Below, one piece after another: positions 1 through 12,568 of a DNA stretch of 64,000 nucleotides. Origin of the DNA: Neolentinus lepideus HHB14362 ss-1 (taxonomy: Eukaryota > Basidiomycota > Agaricomycetes > Gloeophyllales > Gloeophyllaceae). The DNA is taken from assembly GCA_001632425.1 (NCBI GenBank), contig KV425557.1, positions 186,001-250,000 of the forward strand. The letters run 5' to 3'. The translations under genes and the position numbers were made by a program. Under the pieces are notes generated by a model, which did no database searches, was not told the origin of the DNA, and worked only from the letters and a program-made list of their open reading frames with translations. The number at the start of each line of letters is the position of its first letter. Position 1 is the first letter of the stretch.

Positions 1-75
1 GCCGCCCCATTAATATTAACCTCAGTTGAGGAGGTTATACCAAATTAATTTTCACATTGTTGAATCAGGCGCAGC

Positions 76-3000
76 CTAGGCTTGGACGGCGACGGCAGAG
101 GCGCCCTGCAGCTTGCTAGGCGGGGGTATATAGGTCTACGATATAATATGCGATTGGTTAGTCGTGGTGATAGAGACACGGCAGGAATAGACATACCCTG
201 GCCTTGAAGCCGCCAGCAACAGGCAGGCGGGTGACCCCTGACATAAGCCATGTGTCTACTTCGGCGGCAGCGCCTCGGCCCTCACTGCAAACGAAGAAGT
301 GATGAGCACCGCAGCTGAGAAAGGTAATACAGTTAACTGACTTGATACCCCATACAATCAAGGACTGGCCGCGACGGCAATCGCCAGCAGCGAAGACACC
401 CTCAATGTTGGTAGAATACTTCTGTAAAGATCGTCAGATGACTCACACTTGAACGACAGCAAGTCGACGTGCCTTAGCGGGAGTCTGAATGTTCGTCCTG
501 GGATCAGTTTGAACACCGAGGGCATGGACCAGCTCCTGCTGGGGACCCAAGAATCCAAGCGCAAGGAGGATCAACTGGGCCGGGAAGAACTTCTCCGACC
601 CATTGACCTCCTCCATTTTCCACTTCCCTCCGCTATCCTTCGTCCACTCGACGCGGATCGTGTTAACGCCCTTCAGCTTCCCGTTTTCATCGACCACGAA
701 ATCCTTCGTCGAGATCGAGTACTCTCTCGGATCGTCGCCAAAGTGTGCGGCGACTTCCGTGTGCCCATAGTCTGTGCGGAAGATGCGCGGCCACTGCGGC
801 CACGGGTTCTCGCGGCTGCGCGACGCCGGCGGTTTGGGCAACAGCTCAAAGTTCGTCACAGACTTTGCACCGTGCCGCATGGCGGTGCCAATACAATCAT
901 TACCCGTGTCACCCCCGCCGATGACGATGACGTCCTTGCCCTTAGCGGAGATGTACCTGCTATCCTCGTGCTCGCTGTCCAAGAGTGACTGGGTGTTCAA
1001 CTGCAGGTACTCCATGGCGAAGTGAATGCCGTCAGCCTCACGCCCAGGGATCTTCAAGTCGCGAGGCCATGTAGCACCAGTGCATACTACGATGGCATCG
1101 TTATTAGAGCGGATTTCATTGATATCTACGTCAACGCCAACGTGAGCATTTGCAACGAAATTGACGCCCTCAGCAGCCATCAGGTCAATGCGCCGCTGAA
1201 CAACCGCCTTGTCTAACTTCATGTTGGGGATACCATACATGAGAAGACCTCCCATGCGGTCGTTGCGGTCGTAGACGGTCACTGCGTGACCAGCCTTATT
1301 GAGCTGATCAGCGCAAGCCAGACCCGAGGGACCCGAACCAATGATTGCCACCCGCTTGCCAGTGCGGAACGTCGGGATCTTAGGACTCATCCATCCCATC
1401 TCAAAGCCCTTGTCGATAATTGCGCATTCGATGCTCTTAATGCCGACCGGTGCTTCATTGATACCAAGGACACACGCACCCTCGCAAGGAGCGGGGCACA
1501 CGCGACCAGTGAACTCAGGGAAGTTGTTGGTCAAGAGCAATCTGTTGAGAGCATCTTGCCACTGGCCCTTGAACACCAAGTCGTTCCACTTCGGAATAAC
1601 ATTTGAGACAGGGCAACCCGAGTCGGACTGGCAGAATGGCACACCACAGTCCATGCAACGCGCAGATTGGTACTTGAGTTCGTTATCTGTAAGGCGGACA
1701 GACAGTTCCTTCCAGTCCCGAACACGCTTGCGAGGAGGACGGTATGCTTCGTGGAGCCGCTTATACTTCATAAATCCTCGGGTCTTGTCGAGCTTGGAGA
1801 TCCGCTGCTTCGTCGTGTTCTCATCGACCATAGAGTCCTCGAGATCAGCAACGGTGGGCTCGTGGCTTCTGCCACGAACCGGTGTCAAGGTAGGAGTGTG
1901 CGAGGCAGTGCGAGAGAACGGTGTACGAGGCAGAAGGATGGCCTCCATGCTCTCGGAAGCCAGGTCGACCTGACTCGCCGTCCGCGAGGGGACCAAGTCG
2001 ACGACGCTGAGACGGGCCTTCTCCTCCTGCCTATGCCTCTCTTGTTCATCGAGGACCCGCTTGTAATCCAGAGGCATGACACGGACGAACATAGCGAGCA
2101 GATGATGAAAGTCACGCAGTACACGATCAGCAACTTCGGACCCAGTGTAATGGCGATGGTCTTCAATAAGACTCCTCAGTTCAGCGATTTCCTTGGGATC
2201 CGTCACCTTGCCAAGCTCAACCATCTCCATGTTGACCTTCGTCGCAAAAGTATGCGCCATGTCCAAGACGTACGCGATACCACCACTCATACCAGCTGCG
2301 AAGTTTCGGCCAGTGGCGCCCAAGACCACAACCCTTCCACCAGTCATGTATTCGCATCCATGATCGCCGGTTCCCTCCACAACAGCATGGGCGCCCGAGT
2401 TACGTACTGCGAATCGCTCAGCGGCGATACCACGAACGAACGCCTCGCCGGATGTCGCACCATACAGACATACATTGCCGATGATGATGTTCTCTTCCGC
2501 CTTAAATGTAGACTGCTTAGGGGGGTACACGACTAGGCGACCGCCGGACAGTCCCTTCCCAACGTAGTCATTGGCGTCACCCTCTAATTCCAGCGTGATA
2601 CCGGGAGCGAGGAAAGCGCCAAGAGACTGGCCAGCGGATCCTGTCATCCTGATATGTATAGTATCTTTGGGCAGTCCCTCCTCGCCGTACAACTTGGATA
2701 CGCGATAGGACAGTGATGTGCCAAGTGCACGGTCGGTGTTGGTCACATCACACTCGATGTGTACTGGCAAGCCCTTGGTCAATGCTGGCTCAGCCTCATC
2801 AACGAACTTGTTATCCAGTCGGATGTAAAGCTTGTGGTCCTGCTGCCGGACACGGTACGTGGCAGCGCCTGGACGCATCTGCCACGCGGGCTTCAAGATA
2901 GCGGAGAGATCAAGGTGTGCGGTCTTCGGCGTTCTCAGCTTCTCGTCGACCTTCAGCATATCTGCACGTCCTACCATCTCATTGATGGTACGGAAACCAA

Positions 3001-6000
3001 GCTTAGCCATGAAAGTACGGAGATCTTCCGCCATGTAGTAGAAGAAGTTGATGACCTGCTCAGGTTGTCCCGCGAACTTGGCTCGCAACTGGGGATCCTG
3101 CGTCGCAATGCCGACAGGGCAAGTGTTCACTGAGAAATTATAAATAAGGCCCCACAACGCCGGTTACGTGAGCCGTTGCGACTTACAATGACACTTCCTC
3201 ATCATGATACATCCCATAGCGATGAGAGGCGTTGTGGCGAATCCCCACTCTTCCGCGCCGAGCAGACAAGCAATAGCGATATCGCGACCAGTACGCAATT
3301 GGCCATCAGTCTGCACGGTGACACGGCCGCGCAAATCATTAAGCACAAGCGTCTGATGAGTTTCGGCCAGACCCAATTCCCATGGCAGTCCAGCGTGCTT
3401 GATACCGGTCCAGCGAGACGCACCAGTACCACCATCGTGCCCGGCGATGAGAATGTGGTCAGCCTTCGCCTTAGCGACACCACTTGCAACAATACCGACG
3501 CCAACTTCGGAGACGAGCTTCACAGACACTCTGGCACGCGGATTTGAGCACTTGAGGTCGTAGATAAGTTGTTTCAAATCCTCGATGGAATAGATATCGT
3601 GGTGGGGCGGAGGAGAGATCAGACCCACGCCAGCCGTGGAATGACGAGTACGAGCAATCAACCCAGATACTTTGTGGCCTGGCAACTCTCCGCCCTCACC
3701 AGGTTTGGCGCCTTGTGCCATCTTAATCTGCAGCTCGTCCGCATCCGAAAGATAATTAGCGGTAACACCGAATCGCCCTGAAGCAACTTGCTTGATAGCA
3801 GACCTCATAGTATCACCATTGGGCATAACATTGGAACGCTCAGCGTCTTCACCGCCCTCACCAGTATTCGACTTGCCGCCAAGTCGGTTCATGGCAACAG
3901 CCAACGCTGAGTGAGCTTCCATGGAGATTGAACCGTAAGACATGCCTCCGGTGACAAAGCGCCTGACGATCTCGTTCCATGGTTCAACTTGGTCTATGGG
4001 GATGGGCGTCGCATTCTCGTAACGGAAGTCCAGAAGACCACGGAGATGAATCTTCCTAGTCTGTTCGTTCGCATTCTTCGTGTAGGCATCAAACGCTACC
4101 TGGTTCTTCTCCCGCACAGCATCTTGGAGGTTGGCAATACCGGCAGGGTCGTTGACATGGGGTTCTCCACCGTCACGCCAATGATATTCTCCAGATTCTG
4201 GCATACCCGGGGGAATGATGGTCTCACGGGTGGGCCAACCGCGTTCATGCAGTTCGAAGGCGTCTAGGGCTAGGAGATCGAATGTGGCACCCTGAACACG
4301 GCTCGCGGTCCCTGTGAAGCAGCGATCAACAACCTCCGCATGAAGTCCGAGTGCCTCGAAGATCTGCGCTCCCTTGTACGACTGCAAGGTAGAAATACCC
4401 ATTTTGGACATGACCTTGAGAATACCATTATCAACAGACTTGCGATAATTGTCGATGAGGTCATCGACCGTCTTGTCATCCTTCGTCCTGTGTATGTAAT
4501 TAATAAACGTCTAATACAGAAAATTTTCCTTAAACTTACAATCCCTCCCGTTCAATTTTGTGGATAGCTTCCATTATCAACCATGGACAGATCGCATCTG
4601 CGCCATATCCCACGAGGACACAGAGGTGGTGGACCTCACGAGCCTCGGCAGTTTCCACCATGAGCGCGACTTTGGCACGCTTCTTCTGCGAGACGAGATA
4701 ATGATGGACACCTCCACAAGCGATGAGAGCGGACAGTGATACACGTGTCGGCCCTGTTTCGCGGTCTGACAGAATTATGACCTTAACACCGTCTTCGATG
4801 GCTTGCGCAGCCTCGCTGCAGACTCGATCGAGGGCAAGCTTGTATCCCGGAAGACCCTCCTCCTTCGGGAATGTGATATCAATGGACCGAGACTGCCACT
4901 TAGGATATGCAACTTGCAAGTTCTTCATGGCGTTCATCTCTTCAATCGAGAGGATGGGAGATGGCAACAGGATACGATGACACTGCTCCGCCTTCATCTC
5001 CAAAAGGTTACCTTCGGGACCTACATAGGACTCGAGCGACATGACGATGGCTTCACGTATGGAATCGATGGGAGGATTAGTGACTTGGGCGAAGAGTTGG
5101 CAGAAGTAGTCGTAGATGATTCGGGGCTGAGTAGCCATGCAAGCAAGGGCAGCATCGTTACCCATAGAGCCAAGCGGTTCTTTGCCGTCTGCGACCATTG
5201 GCAGCATCAGAAGGTTGAGCTGTTCCACAGTGTATCCGAACGCCTGCAACTTGGGATCCGCACTAAGGGCGGAGTCGTCTGGTTTCGCCTTGATGCTGAC
5301 GGAGCGTTCAGCACGCTTGACGATATTCGGAACTTGGAGCATGTGAGTCTCGACCCAAGATGCAAAGTTCTGCTTGTTCGCGGTCCTGTGTTTTAACTCC
5401 TTATCATCAACTATACGTCCCTCCAGAGTATCAACAAGCAACATGCGACCAGGCTTCAGACGACCCTTGGAGACAACCTTCTCCGGTGAAATGAAGACCG
5501 CCCCTACTTCCGACGCGCAAACCATGATATCCTCGTTGGTGACTACATATCGACAAGGTCTCAGACCGTTCCTGTCAAGATTAGCACCACAGTATCGTCC
5601 ATCACTGAAGGCGAACAGCGCGGGACCATCCCAAGGTTCCTGCAAGCACGCTGCCCAATTATAGAACGCGCGCTTCTCCGGGTCCATAATTTGATTACCC
5701 TGCCATGCCTCGGGAATTAGCATCATGATAGCCTCTGGCAATGTGAGAACGCCGTTGACGACGAGTAACTCGAGCACATTGTCGAACGCGGCTGAGTCAG
5801 AACCGCCAGCTTCGATGATAGGGTACAAAAGATCCAGCTGGTCCCCGAAAAGCGACGATTTAAGCACGCCTTCGCGGGCACGCATCCAATTCTTGTTGCC
5901 CCTCACGGTGTTAATCTCACCTGCGGAGATTATTGCAGTCAGTTTGAACGGAACCCAACGAAATTGAAACCCACCGTTATGTGCGGCCCACCGCATAGGT

Positions 6001-6929
6001 TGAGCACGATCCCAGCTAGGGAACGTGTTCGTGGAGAATCGGGAATGTACGAGGGTGAAATGGGATCGATATAAGACATGGTTGAGGTCATGGTAGTAAT
6101 TGTACACTTGCGGGGGCGATAACTGTCCCTTGTATACGATATTCTTAGAAGACAGAGAGCAGACGTAGAAGCCCTTAGCTAGAGTACTTCACACGAAATA
6201 GGATCAAAACGTTTGAGCTATACGATACGAACGCAAAAATGGAATGACAAACATGCTATGGCTTGCGTGCTTGCGGAGAATGTACAGTTGCCGCTCGAAA
6301 TATTTGGCGTCAAACGTCCCACCCTGGCTGAGACTGCCATCTCCGTAATGTGAACGAAGGACGATGAACGGCTGAAAGATGGCTGGTTCCTTGCTGCTAG
6401 CCGCAGGTCCAAGGATTGTCCCATCAGTCGGGACCTCTCTCCAGCCGAGAACACGAAGACCCAGATCGTTCGCGACTTTGGAGAAGATAGATTGCTCCTT
6501 CTGAAGCTCGACAGGGTCGTTGCGTTTGAAAAAAACATTGCCGACAGCATACTCGCCTAGCTCAGGGAGAGCCGCCCCAAGGTCTCTTTCGGCCTCCCGT
6601 TTGAAAAAATCGTGAGGAATGCCCGTCATGACGCCTGCACCATCTCCATCACGACTATCCGCACCCGTAGCACCTCTGTGAGTCAAAGCGCAGAGAAGTT
6701 GGCGCGCATCAGACACAATCTTGTGGCTCTGGCCGCCCTTGATATGACAGATGAATCCAACACCACAAGCATCCTTCTCGTTATCGTTCAAATACAGCCC
6801 TTGATTCGCGGGCATAGCACCCGCCCAGGACTCTGGATCGCGCTCGACAGCGTTGAAGCCATCGAAGAACTCTTTAGGAACGGCGTCTGAGACGAGGGGT
6901 AGTTCTGTTTGACCGTATGCAGGGGCCAT
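76..6929 (-). CDS. GLT1: NADH-dependent glutamate synthase (GOGAT), single-chain fungal form
   Basis: It makes two glutamates from glutamine and 2-oxoglutarate with NADH, the synthase arm of ammonium assimilation. Exons inferred (descending): 6929-6233, 6178-5975, 5920-4540, 4487-3187, 3129-473, 421-342, 284-197, 135-76; these sum to 2155 codons, the family's usual size. A class II amidotransferase domain has its catalytic Cys at about residue 55 (DACGVGF), so a short propeptide is removed. Next come the FMN/2-oxoglutarate domain with the 3Fe-4S cysteines (MMRKCHLNTCPVG), the beta-helical domain, a Ser/Thr-rich linker, and a GltD-like part with Fe-S cysteines ([10 protein letters not shown]) and two dinucleotide folds ([20 protein letters not shown]). 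The intron at 422-472 begins GC rather than GT. The one at 5921-5974 is 54 nt without a stop, so retaining it would keep frame. An upstream in-frame ATG at 6977 was not chosen because homologues begin near MAPAYG. Confidence 0.96.
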
Positions 6930-8570
6930 AGAACGGTGTATATATCCGAGATTTTCCTGCTGGCAATTGACGAGCAAGGACTGCAGACAGCGGCGTGGGC
7001 GATGGAGTGGACGAAGAAAATTTCGAACTCGACGAAAGCTTTACAGGAGTGGAGGAAAGGCTCGCCTAATCGTAGTGCTCCAATCTCGGGGATTCGGCCG
7101 AGGCTCCTGACGGAGACCTTGGCTGGACCGGCGGGGCCGGTGAACCAATCATATCTTCATCCTTTTCAATCTCAGATCCATCTCAGATACCAGGCACGTT
7201 GCGGTCGTAAATACGCGCGTCTTCGGTCCTCCGTCGGAGCATTCTACTTGAAAGGCATGTTCCCTCACTACTACCGCCGATATGTCTCAATTACGAACGC
7301 TGCCGCAGACCGAACATGTTTACTCCCTATAACTTCTTTTGCAATTTTCGGAACATACCATCGAGTCCTGTTCTTCGCTGTCGAAGTGGGAACGCACTTT
7401 GACGTCCCATTACAGCCGGCGTGTAAACAACTCTAGCCTGTGCAAAGTCTTCATGCACCTGTCGGTATGAGGAGTATTCACACCTCGAGCCGATACATTC
7501 ATATAGATAAATGTCATTGCGAACAATGTCGCATACCTGAATCCCGCAGACTTCGGCGGAACATGGGTGCTACCCGCAGAACCACAGCTACGCAGTAGCC
7601 CTTATGAAACCAGGCCTGCGAGCTATTGCTTTCGTAACTGAGCCTGTAAATCTGAGCAGTCTCGTCTTCTCCATCTACGATCCTTCCGGAAGGCTATGTG
7701 GCATCTGGAAGACCTTCACTGCTCAGAAAAGGTCCAAATGCCGTGTCCCCACTTGCGAAACGTCAAATAGCTAACCGTGGAATTATCAGCAGCTCGAGAG
7801 CGGTCGAAGTAGAACTCAAATTGTTCAAAATGCGTTCTCGTACTGGGTCTTCGGATTAGCGGAACGAGGAGCGATATGAATAGTAGCGCATTTCTGGCGG
7901 CCCGCCGGAGCTCACCTTCAGTGTCGAGCAAGTAAAGTGGTAGATCATGTTTGGTAAGGAGGACCTCAAAGGCAGGATAACAATCGTTGTACCATGCGTT
8001 GTACTCCGACAATAGCACTACGGGGAGTCGGAGTGCCCGGTCCTGGGCCGGATTTGATTCTCGCTTCTGAAGTCCGTTTTGAATGCGTAGAGCCGTCCAT
8101 CCTGCAGAACTGCAGTCCGAGTCCGGTTCCGGTTCTGACGTTACTTTTTGTAGTCTCTTGTAGTCGCATTACATGACTTTGTATAGGATTTACATACTAT
8201 ATAGTCCTATGCCTCTCGCTATTTCATCTGATGTCTATTGCGACCAAAGTCTCATTTCCGTCTCTGTAGAAGTACATATCAGTATCGATGACAAGGGGCT
8301 CCATTATAAAAGGACAGAGATTTTGGATAATGGGTCACTACTAGTAAGGTGCAGAATCAACTGCAGAATCAATTCCCAGAACTGACTTGGTCAGAATGGC
8401 TGACAGCTCACCCGGTTCTGGGTGGTAGAACCGAAGCAGAACTGGTCTCCGTACTGGTGTCGCGAAATGTAGCACCGGATAGTTCGTCGATTGTCTCGCT
8501 TCGTATGACGCCAATTTAAGCGCTGCTTTGAGGTCTTGACAAGTGGAGTAGCCCACATTTCTCGTTGGAC

Positions 8571-8605
8571 ACACTTAGTCTTGCAGAGTCTACGAGACTA
8601 AGTGT
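8571..8605. repeat. Short perfect inverted repeat
   Basis: ACACTTAGTCT at 8571-8581 is repeated in perfect inverted form at 8595-8605, with a 13-nt spacer. It lies in gene-free DNA; no function can be assigned. Confidence 0.7.
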
Positions 8606-9369
8606 ATCCGGAGCTATGCGAGCTCTATGATCCAGTAATGCATATAGCAGCTGCAGATGCGAAAAGCTCCGAGAGGGACCTGTCCATGAGCAGCGTACTA
8701 GAGATCGAGCGAAGCGACTCACTCGAGTCGCATCACAAGTTGTGAGATCTGGAGTAGGTCATCATGCCCAGTTCTGGTGATACAAAAAGGACCTGTATAC
8801 TGGTCTCGCCCTGAGGTGCTGTTGCGTGAAAACGGCAGGCGACGAACAGGTCTTGAGCAATACTACTAAGGAGGTTATGCGGAGATGGGAAGTAAATTGA
8901 ACTGGGGTTCACCGCGGCGTGAAGGGGTTGGAAATGCAAATACGATCGAGTGTGGAGAAGATACGAACCCAGGAGAATCGAACCGCTCAAACCACAAATC
9001 AAGGTTCAGTTACGCCTACGTACGGGCTTTTGACAGGGTCACTGGTGTCTAGTCCCCCTCCATCATTACGACTGGCTGCACTAGGCCATTGATAGAGTGA
9101 GTAAACAGATTATAAGGCATACTGAATGATTCATACCGGTATTAGAGGGAAAGTGCTTCTGCAAAAGATCGACTTGCCTTAAGTCCATCTGGCCACCGAT
9201 CTTAGTCGAGAGGCGGTTACGTAACACTCCGTACGCCCGTAACAGGCAAGTGTTGTAGAACCTGAAAATTGCTGGAGGTGTGCGTCTTTACGTGCACAGG
9301 ATGCGAAGGCCCACGCGACAGCCTGTGCAGCGACTAGTAAACAACAAAGGTGTTGGGAGTCGACCTGCT

Positions 9370-9445
9370 AACTTGAGGACCGCACATTCAGAAACAATTT
9401 GCAAACAGCTTTGCAAATCGTTTCTGAATGTGCGGCCCTCAAGTT
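9370..9445. repeat. Long near-perfect hairpin, 36-nt arms, 4-nt loop
   Basis: The arm at 9370-9405 is the reverse complement of 9410-9445 with only two mismatches, separated by the loop CAGC. The similarity weakly continues outward through TCGAC-containing flanks. It is not a transcription terminator of a recognised gene; LST8 ends about 400 bp away. It could be a miniature transposable element (MITE-like) or a small-RNA hairpin precursor; the sequence alone does not decide. Confidence 0.85.
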
Positions 9446-9860
9446 AGACGTCGATAGTAATATAACGCCATTGACGTTTAGTGTACAGTCCGTATCGACT
9501 TGTGAAGCTGATAAGTGGCTAGATCGGACGACGCACGAAAAGTAGCGAGCGGCCTAGATTCTCTTTGCTCTGTGCAATGAGGCACAAAGGAAGTTCGCGA
9601 ATCAGCTCGAGGACTAAATAGCGCGTTGACCCACACGTCTCCTGAACTTACAGTATCACACATTAAATCTCCATTGGTCACTGCCACTGCAATCCCCCAG
9701 ATAACTTCGATCAAAGGGGCCGAGGAAGATGGAATAATCATGCTACGCGACAGCGACACTACTAGTAATGAAGACCACAGAAGACCCGGGGATTGCGGAG
9801 TACGTCCTGATCCATAATGAGCTCCGCGACGGTCGCGGAATACGCATACCAATAGGAAAG

Positions 9861-11360
9861 TCAACTGGCCCCGTCATGCAAAGCACAGCAGACTGCAGCT
9901 GTGATAGACGTCAAAAATTGAGAAGTGAGAGAAGTGATGCAAAATACCTTTATGGTGTCCATTGTATTGCCGTACAGTCTCTCCAGACGCCATCTCCCAT
10001 AGTCGAGCGGTATGATCAGAAGAGGCTGTATAGAAATGATTCAGAGATTGTTCAGTGGGCTCGGAATCTGGCGCACCCGTGACAAGGTATGCGGAGTCTG
10101 CACTAAAAGCGCAATCCCATACCCACCGTTGATGTCCTTGCAGTACTTTCTCCAGCTTAAACTCAAAGTTGTGCGACACAGACCAGATCTTGACAGTGGT
10201 ATCTGCCGAACACGTCGCAAGGAACCTGGAGGGATCATTTAATTAACGTTTCCAGACCAGCCTAGCCAATGACGCACTTTGTGTCTGGACTCAAGAGACA
10301 CCGAGTCAAATACTTATTGTGAGCTTGGAATTTTGTGACAGCTTGGAACCGTGGCAAGTGAGAGCTCTCTTCGTTGACTCGCCAAACGTAGCACTTTCCC
10401 TGGTAGTAGAATACCAAATAATCAAGAAACAGAGCCGGCGGCATGATAGGCGTTGTCTAACCTTGTTATTCCCGGCCACTAGACAGGAGCCGTCCGAAGC
10501 GAGAGTAACTGAGCGGATAGGAATGTCCCCGGCCGGGGTCTGTTTAGTGGAGATATTTGCACAGTCCATTTAAACGTATGACATGAAAGTAATCTTCTCA
10601 CCAATTCATGAGTACAGATATTCTCAGATAAATCCCATTGTTTGATACTACCAGCTTGATCGCACGATATCAGCTCTCCCTGGTTCGGATGGACGACCAC
10701 ATCATTTACTGTGGATATTGTCAATTAATGAGGATGATGACAAGAGGTACATACATCGCACCTGGTGCGCCATTGTCATAGTTCCTATGGAGCTGGCCGC
10801 TTCTATCTTGCGAACGTCCGATAATGAGATACCGCTATTAATACGGATGCACTTACCGCAGGTCCCATATTTTGATTGTACCATCTTCACTTCCTGTGAC
10901 CAACCACTTCCCTTCGCTGTGAAAGGAGACAGATGTCACATTGTTCTTGTGTCCATTCTGACCGTCGAAGGAGACAAGCTATATTACTCTTAGTAATGCA
11001 GCGGTGTGAAGCAACTCGAGCAGAGTCTACCGGTGTAGAGGAAGCGCTTGCAATATCATAAATGTTGACCTTTTTGTGGATGGCCGCCGCTAATAGACGT
11101 TTACTGTGGTAGATCGCGGTATCAGCGGTCCGAATAGATGTGACATATCACACGTGTGCGCACTCTGGAGATATGGCAAGGCGATTAATTTGCTGATGTT
11201 ACGAAGGCACATATGTGTGGGTGAAATGTGCAGAAAAGGTAGAAGATCCTCTTACACCTGATTCTCCAGAGCGAGTGATGGTTCGAGAACATATACCGCT
11301 CCAAGCCTCCCAAAAGCGGATTTCGTGGTCGTATGAGCCCGTAACAAGGATGACGGACAT
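9861..11360 (-). CDS. LST8: TOR complex WD-repeat subunit Lst8
   Basis: Core subunit of TORC1 and TORC2 that binds the Tor kinase domain. Eleven short exons were joined by splice signals into a 317-residue protein, close to the usual 303-326. The start [19 protein letters not shown] is the family signature, and the ATG at 11360 was preferred to the one at 11408 for that reason. Seven WD repeats follow; recognisable blocks are [71 protein letters not shown] and [18 protein letters not shown]. The last exon encodes [12 protein letters not shown] and the stop at 9861-9863. Introns are about 48-62 nt. No catalytic function is expected; it is a scaffold. Confidence 0.95.
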
Positions 11361-12235
11361 GTCGTGGCGCGGTGCGGAGGATTTATGACCGAGAGTTTGG
11401 GCAGGCATGTCCAGGTCCGCTGCAGAGGAAGTCGTGTCGTAGAGGCTGGACGCAGGATGTACAACTCCAAGTCGATCGAGGTTACATCAGGCACGTGGCG
11501 GTCGGCGGCAGTAGAGAGCTTCGCCTTGAGACTCCCATCTCGTATGCCTGATCGCTAAGTCGGTCCTTCTCAAGCGGTGGATTTCATGGCCGACGTATGT
11601 CCGGATAATGCTCAAAGGTTTTCTCAGAATTTGTGGTCATTAATATCCCTGCTTGTCACTTCCATCTGCCGCTGCGAGAGTCTGCTCCCTAATCTGCGAA
11701 TTGAATCTTCTCATCTCAAGCCTGTGCAACCGCACCCCTGCCGCCTGCATGTCCATTACGTGTAGCCGACAGCGCCCGCTTCGAATTCTCATGTCAGTGC
11801 ACGACGAGATCCTCGACGCGCAGACTGACAGCATCTCCTTACCCGCGAAGATTGCCTATGGATTTTACTATCTTCTTTCATAGCCCCGGCCAGACCTCAA
11901 TGCACTCACGAACTTTATTAGATGATCTGTGTTTCGACCCACATCACCATGACACTATTGGTATACATTTTCCTCTCTCGTCCGACATGAACACTGATTT
12001 TCCGTCGCGCCCCCTTGCGTAAGCGACCTCCTGCGAGGGTAAGCAGACACCTTGTTATGAGATTCTAGTCCTAGATTCATTACTCTCCTGAGTGATTTCC
12101 ACGCTGAAGGACAGACGGATGCAAGTCGTTCGATCAACAGTTCGGACGCCGTCCTTTATCCTGGGGCTATATAAGAGTGCACAATGGCTCCCAACCTCTA
12201 CCAAATCCCACCTAGTGTGGTCTGCTATTTCGGCT
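11361..12235. other. Divergent intergenic region LST8 / small Cys-Cys protein
   Basis: Holds the start regions of two genes pointing away from each other. No long coding frame. Short frames at 11577-11765 and 11653-11883 (+) are unsupported. Confidence 0.5.
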
Positions 12236-12568
12236 ATGAACAATAACAACAATAACGACAACGCCTTCCCGGTCGGTCCAACTGTCACTTTGTTGCTTGC
12301 ATTTACTGATCATCATCCTCTCTGTTTCGTACAGAACGGTACTCGCGTGTTCTTCTGGGATGCTTCTGGCAATGTGAAGTACGGCACCGTCCTGTCTACC
12401 AGCCGCCTCGGAGATGTAAGCAGCTTTGGACTTATGTTGTGCTGCCACTGAAGAAGTTTGCAGGGAACTCAACTGGCCGTAATAAAAATAGACGGTAGTG
12501 GCGATGAAGTCCAACTGCCGTTAGTTTCCCTCTCCGTTTCATTGGATCCTTCTGATTACTGTTGTTGA
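12236..12568 (+). CDS. Small uncharacterised protein, Asn-rich start and Cys-Cys end
   Basis: Three exons, 12236-12271, 12335-12415 and 12464-12568, give 73 residues. Both introns (63 and 48 nt) have GT...AG ends and lie in phase 0. The protein starts MNNNNNNDN, continues with an aromatic and basic core (NGTRVFFWDASGNVKYGTV), then a segment that looks beta-rich (GTQLAVIKIDGSG, VQLPLVSLSV), and ends SDYCC. I do not recognise a named family. Alternating hydrophobic residues suggest a small beta-barrel or SH3-like fold binding a partner; this is inference. The terminal Cys pair could be lipid-modified as in Rab proteins, or may only be structural. The gene model rests on frame continuity across two good introns. 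Confidence 0.65.

Larger units (their letters stand above)
6930..9860. other. Gene-poor region between GLT1 and LST8
   Basis: No convincing gene was found in 2.9 kb. The part next to 6930 must hold the GLT1 promoter and the part next to 9860 the LST8 3' end. Short open frames occur (for example 7716-8018 minus, 9478-9864 minus) but join to no recognisable protein. A TATA-like string lies near 8306 with no gene downstream. Two inverted repeats are listed separately (8571-8605 and 9370-9445). Confidence 0.5.

Noticed and set aside
1667..2536. Long plus-strand open frame of 289 codons
   Set aside because: It lies entirely antisense to the conserved GLT1 coding exon and encodes no recognisable motif; a shadow of the high GC third positions.
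6930..6977. Earlier in-frame ATG for GLT1
   Set aside because: The added residues MLVNCQQENLGYIHRS are not typical of the family and the ATG at 6929 gives the normal propeptide length.
8940..9000. tRNA-like GGTTCGATT string on the minus strand
   Set aside because: The flanking bases do not form a T-stem, and no acceptor or anticodon arm could be folded.
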